A stretch of 21,603 nucleotides of DNA. Origin: an uncultured Armatimonadota bacterium. GTDB lineage: Bacteria; Armatimonadota; UBA5829; DTJY01. Below are positions 1 to 7,852 of this stretch, piece after piece (positions within the stretch are counted from its first letter, which is position 1; the number at the start of each line of letters is the position of its first letter). The stretch lies in NCBI GenBank assembly GCA_937875395.1, contig CALNCU010000186.1:1-21603 (forward strand). The letters are read 5' to 3'. The notes under the pieces are model-generated. The model was not told the DNA's origin, did no database searches, and saw only the letters and a program-made list of their open reading frames with translations. Both the position numbers and the translations under genes were made by a program.

Positions 1-98
1 ACAAGATCCGCTCCAAGTTCCTGCAAGGCGAAGTCCTTGACCCGGCCGGTAAGCGCCGTATCTACGGCGGCTCCTTTTCTCTCTCTAACTGCGGTCAT
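1..98 (-). CDS. Partial CDS: N-terminus of a probable epoxyqueuosine-reductase-like 4Fe-4S protein
   Basis: Only the first 32 codons are inside the window; the gene runs off the left edge. The reading frame from the ATG at 98 gives MTAVRERKGAAVD followed by TALTGRVKDFALQELGADLV. The 'K-x-FA-x-ELGADLVG' type start is characteristic of the QueG-like and related corrinoid/4Fe-4S iron-sulfur oxidoreductases, where this helix leads into the cofactor-binding domain. A purine-rich GGGGGG ribosome-binding site lies 5-6 bases upstream of the ATG. The gene is downstream of, and on the same strand as, the IclR-type regulator, with 65 bases between them. The family call rests on about 20 residues and is an inference; that this is a coding start is better supported than the product name. 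Confidence 0.55.
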   Translation of the reverse strand, partial: MTAVRERKGAAVDTALTGRVKDFALQELGADL

Positions 99-114
99 TT
101 AATTCCCCCCTTGT

Positions 115-150
115 CCGGTATTAACCGGAATATCCGGCAGATTAAGCCGG
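115..150. repeat. Cluster of four CCGG palindromic boxes between the regulator and the partial gene
   Basis: CCGG occurs at 115, 125, 134 and 147, separated by AT-rich spacers, so that adjacent boxes form small hairpins (CCGGT-TAAT-ACCGG type and CCGGA-TAT-TCCGG type on the minus strand). The spacing of the first three, 10 and 9 bases, is close to one helical turn. The cluster sits in the 5' region of the partial minus-strand gene. It could be an operator array or a set of RNA hairpins. The part at 125-146 recurs inverted at 11153-11174. Confidence 0.4.
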
Positions 151-163
151 TGATACACTTTTT

Positions 164-913
164 TTAAGCCTGCTGACACAGGCGTGCGGCAGCCTTCTTC
201 ATCTCATCCTTAATTACGGCCAGCCTATCCAAGGTGGTTCGCGCCCCGGGCGAATACATCCCCAGCGTGCCAAGGAGCCTCTCCTGCGTATCAAGCACGG
301 GAACGGCTACTGCAATTACGCTTGCTGTTTCGGAATGATATTCGGCAAGGCCTTCCCCGCGGATGGATTCAAGGGCCGCGTCCAGCGCCTCTCTGGTGTC
401 TATTCCATCCCACTTTGCGCCAGGGAGTCCGTTTACATCAAGAATGGTTTCAAGTTCTGCAGGGGTTGCAAAGGCGGCAAGCACTCTTCCTGTAACTACG
501 CCGAAGAAGGGCTGCCGCTCATCAAAGGATGGGCTTACGCGAACCACCCCGTGCCCTTCAACCCTGATAAGCGGGTAGCGGCGTCCCCCGGCCAGTGTTG
601 CAAGAACAAGCGATACCCCTATCTTCTCTGAAAGGGTGTGCATGACAACAGTGGCAGAAAGAAGCGCTTTCTCTGAAAAGGCGCTTCCGCGCGTTATATC
701 CCGGCACCTGGGCCCAAGGGTGTATCCCAGGCTTTTATGCCGAGCAACATATCCGCAGCTTGACATTGTTTTTACTATATTATGGGCCGTGGGAGAGTTT
801 ACCCCTATATGATCGGCAATCTCTTGCAGGGAAGCCCCGCCGTCAGAGAATTCGCGCATGGTAAGGTAGTCCAGAACGCCCAATGCTCGTTTTATAGATT
901 GAATCTCAGCCAT
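164..913 (-). CDS. IclR-family transcriptional regulator
   Basis: The product is a 249-residue IclR-type regulator, the usual length for the family. Residues 1-65 form the winged helix-turn-helix (SIKRALGVLDYL opening, then SLQEIADHIGVNSPTAHNIVKTM as recognition region). Residues from about 80 to the end are the GAF-like effector-binding domain, with the conserved AVAVPVLD and LGTLGMYSP stretches. The open frame extends one codon further to a TTG at 916, but the ATG at 913 is better spaced from the AGAGG ribosome-binding site, so I use it. The gene is divergent from the aryl-acid operon beginning at 1226. It has its own strong promoter overlapped by TTGAA/TTCAA palindromes, which suggests autoregulation. 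Control of the ior operon, with an aryl acid or CoA ester as effector, is inference from position. Confidence 0.92.
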   Translation of the reverse strand: MAEIQSIKRALGVLDYLTMREFSDGGASLQEIADHIGVNSPTAHNIVKTMSSCGYVARHKSLGYTLGPRCRDITRGSAFSEKALLSATVVMHTLSEKIGVSLVLATLAGGRRYPLIRVEGHGVVRVSPSFDERQPFFGVVTGRVLAAFATPAELETILDVNGLPGAKWDGIDTREALDAALESIRGEGLAEYHSETASVIAVAVPVLDTQERLLGTLGMYSPGARTTLDRLAVIKDEMKKAAARLCQQA

Positions 914-923
914 CAAAAACCTC

Positions 924-966
924 TTGAATATTCAAAATGGTTGAACTACATTCAATATAGTTTAAC
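924..966. promoter_or_regulatory. Putative IclR operator: alternating TTGAA/TTCAA palindromes
   Basis: The perfect 12-base palindrome TTGAATATTCAA lies at 924-935. A second palindrome, TTGAA-N5-TTCAA, lies at 941-955. A wider inverted repeat, GTTGAACTA (940-948) and TAGTTTAAC (958-966), has one mismatch. Together they overlap the -10 box and transcribed leader of the IclR-type gene. Position and symmetry fit an autoregulatory operator. Assignment to this regulator is inference. Confidence 0.6.
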
Positions 967-982
967 AAAGCCATTCTGTCAA
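954..982 (-). promoter_or_regulatory. Sigma70-type promoter of the IclR-type gene
   Basis: On the minus strand a perfect TTGACA (982-977) is followed after 17 bases by TATATT (959-954). Transcription would start near 947, leaving a leader of roughly 34 bases before the ATG at 913. The -10 box lies inside the putative operator. Confidence 0.75.
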
Positions 983-1164
983 GGGGTAATATCCAAATTT
1001 AATAAAAAAATAATCATCAGCCGGTATAAATCGGATGGAGGCGCATTAGATAGAGGGTTATTCTTCTAAAAATATGCGCTTGCCGGAACTGCATTCTATC
1101 CGTCCGCACAGAAATGCACAGGCTATGACAGCTCTTGACCAGGCAGGGCGAAAAGTAGTACCAT

Positions 1165-1192
1165 TTGATGAGTTTACCAGATTTTTTATATT
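1165..1192 (+). promoter_or_regulatory. Candidate promoter of the ior operon
   Basis: TTGATG (1165-1170) and TATATT (1187-1192) are separated by 16 bases, giving a start near 1199, some 27 bases before the iorA start codon. The rest of the 309-base divergent region holds the IclR promoter/operator and an inverted repeat TGCATT (1090-1095)/AATGCA (1113-1118). A weaker TTGACC at 1135 has no good -10 partner. I see no small gene in it. Confidence 0.45.
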
Positions 1193-1225
1193 AAAAGATT
1201 GTATCCTGTAGAGGTTTGACATACA

Positions 1226-2971
1226 TTGAAGACAACAGTATTACTCTCCGGCAACCAGGCCATAGCCCGCGGTGCGTATGAATCTGGCGTGCGGGTGGCG
1301 GCCGGATACCCAGGAACGCCCAGCACGGAAGTATTAGAGAACATTATCAACTACCAGGGGGTCTACGCAGAGTGGGCTCCAAATGAAAAGGTGGCGCTTG
1401 AGGTTGCCATAGGGGCATCGCTTGGCGGCGCAAGGGCGCTTGCCACAATGAAGCATGTAGGCGTAAACGTGGCCGCAGACCCGCTTTTAACGGTGGCGTA
1501 CACCGGAGTGGGCGGGGGGCTTGTGCTGCTCTCTGCAGACGACCCCGGCATGCACTCATCCCAGAATGAGCAAGATAACCGCCACTACGCACGGTTTGCC
1601 AAGATTCCCATGCTGGAACCTTCTGACAGCCAGGAAGCCAAAGATTTTACCATCCGCGCATTTGAACTTTCTGAAACCTTTGATACGCCCGTGCTGCTTA
1701 GAACCACCACCCGCGTAAACCACGGCAAATCCGTTGTTCAGCTCTCCCTGCCCAAGACGCCGCAGCCGCGCAAGTTTGAGCGCAACCTGCAGAAGAATGT
1801 TATGATTCCGGCCTATGGAATGAAGCGGCATGTGGTTGTGGAAGAACGCACGGCGCGTCTTAAGGAGTTTGCAGAGACCACAGATTTAAACAGCGTGGAA
1901 TGGGGAGACCGCGCCGTGGGAGTTATCACCTCCGGCATAAGTTATGAGTATGTAAAGGAGGCCTTGCCGGACGCCTCTATCCTTAAACTGGGGATTACCT
2001 GGCCGCTCCCGGAGGGGCTTATACAAAATTTTGCAAAGGGCGTAGAAAAGCTCTATGTTGTGGAAGAGCTTGATCCGTTTCTTGAAGACCAGATAAAGGC
2101 TATGGGGATAGATGTTACCGGCAAGGAGCGCTTCCCCATCATAGGAGAACTCAATCCAAAGATTGTAGCTGCCGGGTTTAAAGGGGAGAGCTTTACCGCG
2201 CCTGCTCCGCCGGAACTTCCGGCAAGGCCCCCGGTGCTCTGTCCCGGCTGCCCGCACAGAGGGTTCTTCTATACATTAAACAAGCTTAAAGCCGTTGTGA
2301 CGGGAGACATAGGGTGCTACACCTTAAGCGTGCTCCCGCCGCTTGAAGCTATAGATACCTGCGTCTGCATGGGCGCATCCATAGGGAACGCCATGGGGAT
2401 GAAGCGGGCCATGCCCGGGGATGACGACCGTCCGGTTGTGGCCGTGCTTGGGGATTCCACCTTTATCCACTCCGGCATCACCGGGCTTATAGATGCCGTT
2501 TACAACAATACCCCGGTCACAATCTGCATTCTGGACAACAGTATAACGGCCATGACGGGCGGGCAGGATAACCCCTCAACCGGCAAGACGCTTATGGGGG
2601 AGGATGCTCCCGCGCTTAATCTTGCCGCGCTCTGCCGGGCTGTTGGAGTGCAGGATGTGCTTACCGTAGACCCGTACAACCTGGATGCCACAGAGAAGGC
2701 GCTCCGGTACGCCACAGGCACCGGAAAACCCTCCGTAGTAATTACATCCCGGCCGTGCCTGCTCATAAAAAAGGCAAAGCGCTCCGCCGCTCCCGCTGTA
2801 GATAAAGAGAAGTGCACGGGCTGCGGACTCTGCCTTAAACTGGGCTGCCCGGCAATAGAGACGGAAGAGGGCGAAGGCAGGCGGAAGGCGCGCATAAACC
2901 CGGATTTATGCACAGGCTGCAATGTCTGCACGCAGGTATGCCGGCTGGGCGCCTTTGGAGGGACGGAGTAA
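1226..2971 (+). CDS. iorA: Indolepyruvate:ferredoxin oxidoreductase, alpha subunit
   Basis: The product is 581 residues, typical for IorA. It catalyses oxidative decarboxylation of indolepyruvate and other arylpyruvates to aryl-acetyl-CoA, reducing ferredoxin. The N-terminal pyrimidine-binding half opens LLSGNQAIARGAYESGV and AGYPGTPSTE. The motif CPGCPHRG begins the thiamine-diphosphate half, with GDS at 409-411 and DN at 437-438 as the cofactor/metal motif. The C-terminus carries two 4Fe-4S clusters: C530, C533, C536, C541 and C562, C565, C568, C572. The start is a TTG with AGAGGT about 10 bases upstream; no better in-frame start keeps the conserved N-terminus. It is the first gene of the operon and overlaps iorB by one base (TAATG). 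The enzyme is oxygen-sensitive in known members, pointing to anaerobic metabolism. Confidence 0.96.
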   Translation: MKTTVLLSGNQAIARGAYESGVRVAAGYPGTPSTEVLENIINYQGVYAEWAPNEKVALEVAIGASLGGARALATMKHVGVNVAADPLLTVAYTGVGGGLVLLSADDPGMHSSQNEQDNRHYARFAKIPMLEPSDSQEAKDFTIRAFELSETFDTPVLLRTTTRVNHGKSVVQLSLPKTPQPRKFERNLQKNVMIPAYGMKRHVVVEERTARLKEFAETTDLNSVEWGDRAVGVITSGISYEYVKEALPDASILKLGITWPLPEGLIQNFAKGVEKLYVVEELDPFLEDQIKAMGIDVTGKERFPIIGELNPKIVAAGFKGESFTAPAPPELPARPPVLCPGCPHRGFFYTLNKLKAVVTGDIGCYTLSVLPPLEAIDTCVCMGASIGNAMGMKRAMPGDDDRPVVAVLGDSTFIHSGITGLIDAVYNNTPVTICILDNSITAMTGGQDNPSTGKTLMGEDAPALNLAALCRAVGVQDVLTVDPYNLDATEKALRYATGTGKPSVVITSRPCLLIKKAKRSAAPAVDKEKCTGCGLCLKLGCPAIETEEGEGRRKARINPDLCTGCNVCTQVCRLGAFGGTE

Positions 2972-3561
2972 TGGAGAGAAGTGTAACAAACATCCGCCTT
3001 GCCGGAGTTGGCGGCCAGGGAATTATAGTGGCAAGCGAGGTGCTGTGCGAGGCCCTGCTGGGCAGCCGGTTTGATGTAAAAAAGAGCGAAGTTCACGGCA
3101 TGGCGCAAAGAGGCGGCACCGTAAACAGCGATGTACGCTTTGGAGAGCGGGTATATTCGCCCACAATCCCGCACGGCGATGCGCATATCCTTCTGGCCTT
3201 TGAGCAGATGGAATCTCTAAGATACCTGCCGTCGCTTAAGGCGGGCGGCACGGTTATTGTTAACAGGCAGCGCATACTCCCAGGGGCGGTCTCTTCCGGG
3301 AAGGCTGTGTATCCCGGCGGAATAGAAGAGACCCTGCGGGCGCGGGCCGGGCGCGTAATCTGTATAGATGCGCTCTCCCTTGCGCGGGAAGCAGGCTCCA
3401 TCCGCAGCGTGAACGTATGCCTGCTTGGCGCTCTCTCCGCCATGCTTCCCATAGAAGAAGAACTATGGCAGAGCGTAATAACCCAAAGATTCAAAAACAA
3501 AGGTCTGGAGGCAAACCTTAAAGCCTTCCAAATGGGGTATCAGGCTGCCCGAAAGGATTAG
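2971..3561 (+). CDS. iorB: Indolepyruvate:ferredoxin oxidoreductase, beta subunit
   Basis: The product is 196 residues and corresponds to the gamma-type catalytic domain of 2-oxoacid:ferredoxin oxidoreductases, which in the IOR enzymes is a separate small subunit paired with IorA. Visible motifs are GVGGQGIIVASEVL near the N-terminus and EVHGMAQRGGTVNSDVRFG at about 37-55, both diagnostic of the family. The frame is open upstream to 2908, but the ATG at 2971 overlaps the iorA stop and has GGAGGGACGGAG immediately before it, so translational coupling is likely. The cytoplasmic IorAB complex would make phenylacetyl-, hydroxyphenylacetyl- or indoleacetyl-CoA for the ligases encoded next. Confidence 0.94.
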   Translation: MERSVTNIRLAGVGGQGIIVASEVLCEALLGSRFDVKKSEVHGMAQRGGTVNSDVRFGERVYSPTIPHGDAHILLAFEQMESLRYLPSLKAGGTVIVNRQRILPGAVSSGKAVYPGGIEETLRARAGRVICIDALSLAREAGSIRSVNVCLLGALSAMLPIEEELWQSVITQRFKNKGLEANLKAFQMGYQAARKD

Positions 3562-3565
3562 TTTT

Positions 3566-4867
3566 ATGATTTGGAACCGAACAGCCGAATGTATGTCCAG
3601 GGATGAACGGGAACAGCTTCAGGGCAGGCGCCTTAAAGAGACGGTCCGGCGCTGCTATGAGAAGGTTGCCTTTTACAGAGCCAAGATGGATGCGGCAGGG
3701 ATAGCGCCGGATGATATACGGTCTGCGGCAGATATAAACCTCCTCCCGTTTACCACAAAGGAAGACCTTGCAGAGAGTTACCCATTCGGCATGTTTGCAG
3801 CTCCAATGGAAGATATTGTACGCATACACTCCTCCTCCGGCACCACCGGCAAGCCCAAGGTAGCCGGCTATACCAAATCAGATATAGAAGTCTGGGCAGA
3901 GGTTATGGCCAGAACCCTAAGCGCAGCGGGCGGCGGCAGGAAGGAACTTATCCAGAACGCCTACGGGTATGGCCTGTTTACCGGGGGCTTGGGGGCGCAC
4001 TACGGGGCAGAGAAGATTGGCGCAACGGTTATTCCCATCTCCGGCGGCAATACAAAGCGGCAGATTATGATAATGCAGGATTTTGGGAGCACCCTGCTCT
4101 CCTGCACACCCTCCTACGCCCTGCATCTTGCAGATACCGCGCGGGATATGGGTGTAGATATACGCAAGCTGCCCTTAAAATACGGCGTATTTGGAGCCGA
4201 ACCCTGGACGGAAAGCCTTAGAAAAGAGATAGAAAGCAAGATGGGCATCCGGGCCACAGATATATACGGCTTAACAGAGATAATAGGCCCCGGCGTAGCA
4301 GGCGAGTGCCATGAGCAGAACGGCCTCCACGTCTATGACGATCACTTTCTGCCGGAGATAATAGACCCTGTAACCCTCCTCTCCGTCCCTGCCGGTACGC
4401 CCGGAGAGCTTGTATTTACATCGCTGACAAAAGAGGCGTTCCCCATAATCCGCTACCGCACGCGGGACCTCTCCATACTTAACACAGACCCGTGCCCCTG
4501 CGGGCGCACCCATGTGCGCATGGGCCGCATCACCGGCCGCACGGACGATATGCTTATCATACGCGGCGTAAACGTCTTCCCGTCTCAAATAGAGAGCGTG
4601 CTCCTTGAAATGGATGGCACAGAGCCGCACTACCTTATTGTGGTAGACAAGCTGAACGGCATGGACGTGCTGGAGGTTTGGGTAGAAGTAAGCCCCAAGG
4701 TCTTTACAGATGAGATAAAGGGTCTTGAGGCGCTTGAGAAGAAGATTCGCCATGAGATACATAACGTGCTGGGCCTCACCGTCTCCGTAAAGCTGGTAGA
4801 ACCTAAGACCATAGAGCGGAGTGAGGGGAAGGCCAAGCGCGTAATAGATAAGCGCCCCAAGGGGTAG
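3566..4867 (+). CDS. paaK: Phenylacetate-CoA ligase family protein (first paralogue)
   Basis: The product is a 433-residue AMP-forming aryl-acid:CoA ligase of the PaaK type. The phosphate-binding loop SSSGTTGKPKV is at 89-99, the adenylate motif YGLTE at 234-238, and GRTDD at 324-328 leads into the C-terminal domain, with GVNVFPSQIE just after. It begins four bases after iorB, with GAAAGGA as ribosome-binding site. With IorAB upstream it could activate arylacetates, or run in reverse to make ATP from the aryl-acetyl-CoA. The direction and the exact acid cannot be read from the sequence. A paralogue of identical length lies at 6529, on the other side of the symporter gene. Confidence 0.92.
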   Translation: MIWNRTAECMSRDEREQLQGRRLKETVRRCYEKVAFYRAKMDAAGIAPDDIRSAADINLLPFTTKEDLAESYPFGMFAAPMEDIVRIHSSSGTTGKPKVAGYTKSDIEVWAEVMARTLSAAGGGRKELIQNAYGYGLFTGGLGAHYGAEKIGATVIPISGGNTKRQIMIMQDFGSTLLSCTPSYALHLADTARDMGVDIRKLPLKYGVFGAEPWTESLRKEIESKMGIRATDIYGLTEIIGPGVAGECHEQNGLHVYDDHFLPEIIDPVTLLSVPAGTPGELVFTSLTKEAFPIIRYRTRDLSILNTDPCPCGRTHVRMGRITGRTDDMLIIRGVNVFPSQIESVLLEMDGTEPHYLIVVDKLNGMDVLEVWVEVSPKVFTDEIKGLEALEKKIRHEIHNVLGLTVSVKLVEPKTIERSEGKAKRVIDKRPKG

Positions 4868-4889
4868 GCTTTGAATTTTGAACCAGGAT

Positions 4890-4974
4890 TTCCGTTACCA
4901 GAAGCTCCGGCAGCAAGCTACCGAAGCGGTAAGGAAGCACCCTAAACCGTAAGGGCAGGTCTTTATGGCTGCCC
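4890..4974 (+). other. Possible structured RNA leader between paaK and the symporter gene
   Basis: The 134-base gap before the symporter is the only sizeable gap in the operon. It can form a stem TTCC-g-TTACC (4890-4899) with GGTAA-GGAA (4928-4936), nine pairs with one bulged G. It also holds two mutually exclusive hairpins: CCCT (4940-4943) with AGGG (4952-4955), and GGGCAG (4953-4958) with CTGCCC (4969-4974). This arrangement resembles a switch, but I recognise no known riboswitch class and the fold is drawn by eye. No terminator U-run follows. Confidence 0.3.
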
Positions 4975-5001
4975 GTATCCAATATCCAGGGAGGACTTGT
5001 T

Positions 5002-6516
5002 TTGCTGAAGCTTGGAATAATAATAATCTACGTGCTCGCCATGCTTGTTATAGGTTTTCTATGCATGCGCAAGACCAAAACGGTGAGCGATTTCTTTTTG
5101 GCGGGGCGTACGCTTGGCCCGTGGATGTCTGCATTTGCCTACGGGAGCACGTACTTTTCTGCCGTGCTCTTTGTAGGTTATGCCGGACGCCTTGGATGGA
5201 GTTTTGGTATAAACGTGCTCTGGATAGCGGTGGGCAACGTAATCTTCGGCAGTTTTCTGGCCTGGAAGCTCTTTGCCGCCCGCACCCGCAGAATGACCGT
5301 AAACCTAAACGCGCTCACCATGCCGGAGTTCCTGTCTGCCAGGTACGGCTCCAAATTTCTAAAAATTGCGGCCGCGCTTATCATCTTTATATTCCTGGTA
5401 CCCTACACTGCATCCGTTTACCAGGGGCTCTCCCTTCTCTTTCAATCCAACCTGGGGCTGAGCTATGGGGTATCTATAGCATTCATGGCCGTGCTCACCG
5501 GCGTCTATCTTATCATGGGCGGATATCTGGCCCTTGCCTGGACGGATTTTCTGCGAGGCATTGTAGAGCTTGTGGGCGTTGTGATAATGGTTGTTTTTCT
5601 TGTGAATCTTAAAGGCGGATTTTCCAGTGCAACCGCTGCCTTAGCCTTGCCACAGCACGCACCCGCCCTGCTCCCGCCGGCCGCCGGTAAATCCGTTATG
5701 TTCCCAGGGTGGCTCACCCTTTGCTCGCTGGTCTTTTTAACAAGTATTGGGCCTTGGGGGCTTCCGCAGATGGTGCAGAAGTTCTACTCCATAAAGAGCG
5801 AGTTTGATATAAAACCCGCCATGATTGTGGCCTCGCTCTTCTCCCTTGTAATTGCAACGGGGGCATACTACACGGGCGCGCTAGCGCACCTCTTCTACCC
5901 GGAAAACGCCCCGCAGGTGCTTGCCGCAACCTACAATGTAAGCCCTTCCAGCGCCCTGGACTACCTTATGCCGGATTTCCTTACAAAAGCGGTGCCCTCC
6001 TGGGTTTCAATGGTAATACTCCTTCTGGTATTCTCTGCATCCATGTCCAGCCTCTCTTCGCTTGTGCTGGTATCCAGCTCCGCCATAGCCGTAGACCTTT
6101 ACGGGGAGTACAAAAAGGATGCTAACAAAAAGAGCGTTATGGTACTTATGCGGGTGCTCTGCGGAGTGTTTATTGCAGTTTCGCTCTACATTGCGCTAAA
6201 CAGGATAGATTTTATTGTAAACCTTATGGCGCTCTCCTGGGGCGCGCTGGCCGGTGCTTTTATGGCGCCCTACATCTATGGGCTTTTCTGGAAACGCACA
6301 ACCAAGGCCGGCGCCATTGCCGGAATGCTCTCCGGGCTGGCGACGCTGGTTATTATGTTTAAGGTCTTTGAGGCTCCGGGCAACCCCGTTATCCCAATTG
6401 CCGGCGCGGCTGCCATAATAGTGCCCGTTATAGTGGTGCCGGTGGTGAGCCTTCTAACGCCTCCGCCCAACAGAAAAATACTCGACCGCGCCTTCGGCAA
6501 GGCCGATGAAGCATAG
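5002..6516 (+). CDS. Sodium:solute symporter (SSS family)
   Basis: The product is 504 residues of mostly hydrophobic segments, about 13 membrane helices, typical of the SSS/PutP-PanF family of Na+-coupled importers. The start (KLGIIIIYVLAMLVIGFL, then SDFFLAGRTLGPWMSAFAYGSTYFSA) is the classical helix 1-2 region. The serine-rich FSASMSSLSSLVLVSSS in the middle matches the helix that supplies Na+ ligands in this fold. The start is a TTG with GGGAGGA 6-7 bases before it. Lying between two aryl-CoA ligase genes, it probably takes up an arylacetate, an aromatic amino acid or a related carboxylate. The substrate is inference; the family is secure. Confidence 0.9.
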   Translation: MLKLGIIIIYVLAMLVIGFLCMRKTKTVSDFFLAGRTLGPWMSAFAYGSTYFSAVLFVGYAGRLGWSFGINVLWIAVGNVIFGSFLAWKLFAARTRRMTVNLNALTMPEFLSARYGSKFLKIAAALIIFIFLVPYTASVYQGLSLLFQSNLGLSYGVSIAFMAVLTGVYLIMGGYLALAWTDFLRGIVELVGVVIMVVFLVNLKGGFSSATAALALPQHAPALLPPAAGKSVMFPGWLTLCSLVFLTSIGPWGLPQMVQKFYSIKSEFDIKPAMIVASLFSLVIATGAYYTGALAHLFYPENAPQVLAATYNVSPSSALDYLMPDFLTKAVPSWVSMVILLLVFSASMSSLSSLVLVSSSAIAVDLYGEYKKDANKKSVMVLMRVLCGVFIAVSLYIALNRIDFIVNLMALSWGALAGAFMAPYIYGLFWKRTTKAGAIAGMLSGLATLVIMFKVFEAPGNPVIPIAGAAAIIVPVIVVPVVSLLTPPPNRKILDRAFGKADEA

Positions 6517-6528
6517 GAGTTATGCAAG

Positions 6529-7830
6529 ATGATCTGGGATAAAAAACACGAGTGTATGGCAGAAGGGGAGATGCGCCGCCTTCAGCTTGAGAGGCTGAAG
6601 GAATCTGTGGCTCACAGTTACAACAACGTCCCCTTCTACAGGGCAAAGATGGATGCCGAAGGGGTGAAACCCTCAGATATACATTCGCTAAAAGATGTCA
6701 CAAAACTGCCCTTCACCACAAAAGACGATATGCGCCGGAACTATCCCTACGGGCTCTTTGCCGTGCCCATGAAGGATGTAGTACGCATCCACTCCTCATC
6801 CGGTACCACGGGGAAACCCACGGTGGTGGGCTACACCCGCCGCGATCTTGAAATGTGGGCGGAATGCTGTGCGCGGTTCATCACCGCCGCCGGAGTGACC
6901 AGCGAAGACATAGCCCAGGTGACGTTTGGCTACGGGCTCTTCACAGGGGGCTTTGGGCTGCATTACGGCTTAGAGAGGGTGGGAGTCTCCGTTATACCCT
7001 CCTCCTCCGGGAACACGGCGCGGCAGCTTATGCTTATGGAAGATTTTAAAAGCACCACGCTCATCTGCACGCCGTCCTACGCCGTCTATCTTGGCGAGGC
7101 CGTAAATGAGAGCGGAATTAAAGATAAGATCAGCCTTAAATGGGGGCTCTTCGGCTCTGAGCCCTGGACAAATAAGATGCGCCTGGAAGTAGAGCAGAAG
7201 CTGGGCCTCTCCGCCACGGATAACTATGGGTTGAGCGAAGTTATAGGCCCCGGCGTTGCCGGAGAGTGCCTGGAATTTAAAAACGGCATGCACATCTGCG
7301 AAGACCACTTCATTATAGAGGTTATAGACCCGGAGACGCTGGAGCCCAAAGAGCCCGGAGAGAAGGGCGAGCTTGTAATAACCGCTCTCTCAAAAGAGGC
7401 CGTGCCGGTTATGCGTTACCGGACAAGAGATATAAGCCGCCTTATCCCGGAGCCCTGTTCCTGCGGAAGAACCACTATCCGCATGGAAAAGGTGCACGGG
7501 CGCACGGACGATATGTTTATCATCCGCGGCGTTAACATCTTCCCATCCCAGGTGGAGAGCGCGCTTCTGGGTATTGACGGAACGGAGCCGCACTACATGC
7601 TGGTTCTGTATAAAGAAGGCGCCATGGATGCCCTGGAAGTATGGGTGGAAGTATCAGAGAAGATGTTCTCTGATAAAATGAAGAACCTGAGGGCGCTTGA
7701 AGATACCATACGCGCCCGCCTTAAGAGCGCGCTTGGCATTGCCGTAAAGCTTAAACTTGTAGAACCAAGAACCATAGCAAGGAGCGAGGGAAAGGCCAAG
7801 CGCATAATAGACAACCGAGAAAAGGGATGA
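6529..7830 (+). CDS. paaK: Phenylacetate-CoA ligase family protein (second paralogue)
   Basis: This is a second 433-residue PaaK-type ligase, roughly 60% identical by eye to the one at 3566 and collinear with it without obvious gaps. It has SSSGTTGKPTV as phosphate-binding loop, YGLSE in place of YGLTE, GRTDD, and the same VEP..I.RSEGKAKR.ID ending. The start ATG at 6529 follows TAGGAG, which overlaps the symporter stop; the nearer ATG at 6522 is out of frame. The pair looks like a tandem duplication that has diverged, perhaps for different aryl acids (phenyl, hydroxyphenyl, indole) or opposite directions of flux. Both copies keep the visible catalytic motifs, so both should be active. Confidence 0.92.
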   Translation: MIWDKKHECMAEGEMRRLQLERLKESVAHSYNNVPFYRAKMDAEGVKPSDIHSLKDVTKLPFTTKDDMRRNYPYGLFAVPMKDVVRIHSSSGTTGKPTVVGYTRRDLEMWAECCARFITAAGVTSEDIAQVTFGYGLFTGGFGLHYGLERVGVSVIPSSSGNTARQLMLMEDFKSTTLICTPSYAVYLGEAVNESGIKDKISLKWGLFGSEPWTNKMRLEVEQKLGLSATDNYGLSEVIGPGVAGECLEFKNGMHICEDHFIIEVIDPETLEPKEPGEKGELVITALSKEAVPVMRYRTRDISRLIPEPCSCGRTTIRMEKVHGRTDDMFIIRGVNIFPSQVESALLGIDGTEPHYMLVLYKEGAMDALEVWVEVSEKMFSDKMKNLRALEDTIRARLKSALGIAVKLKLVEPRTIARSEGKAKRIIDNREKG

Positions 7831-7852
7831 TTTTCAGTATAGGAGGCATATA

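Noticed and set aside
2500..3186. Minus-strand open frame of 228 residues opposite iorA/iorB
   Set aside because: Low-complexity shadow of two genes with clear family motifs.
4933..4985. Resemblance of CCTAAACC and TATGGCTGCC to parts of the cyclic-di-GMP-I riboswitch
   Set aside because: The GCAAAGCC core and the GGTTGCC receptor end are missing and spacing is wrong; only short word matches remain.
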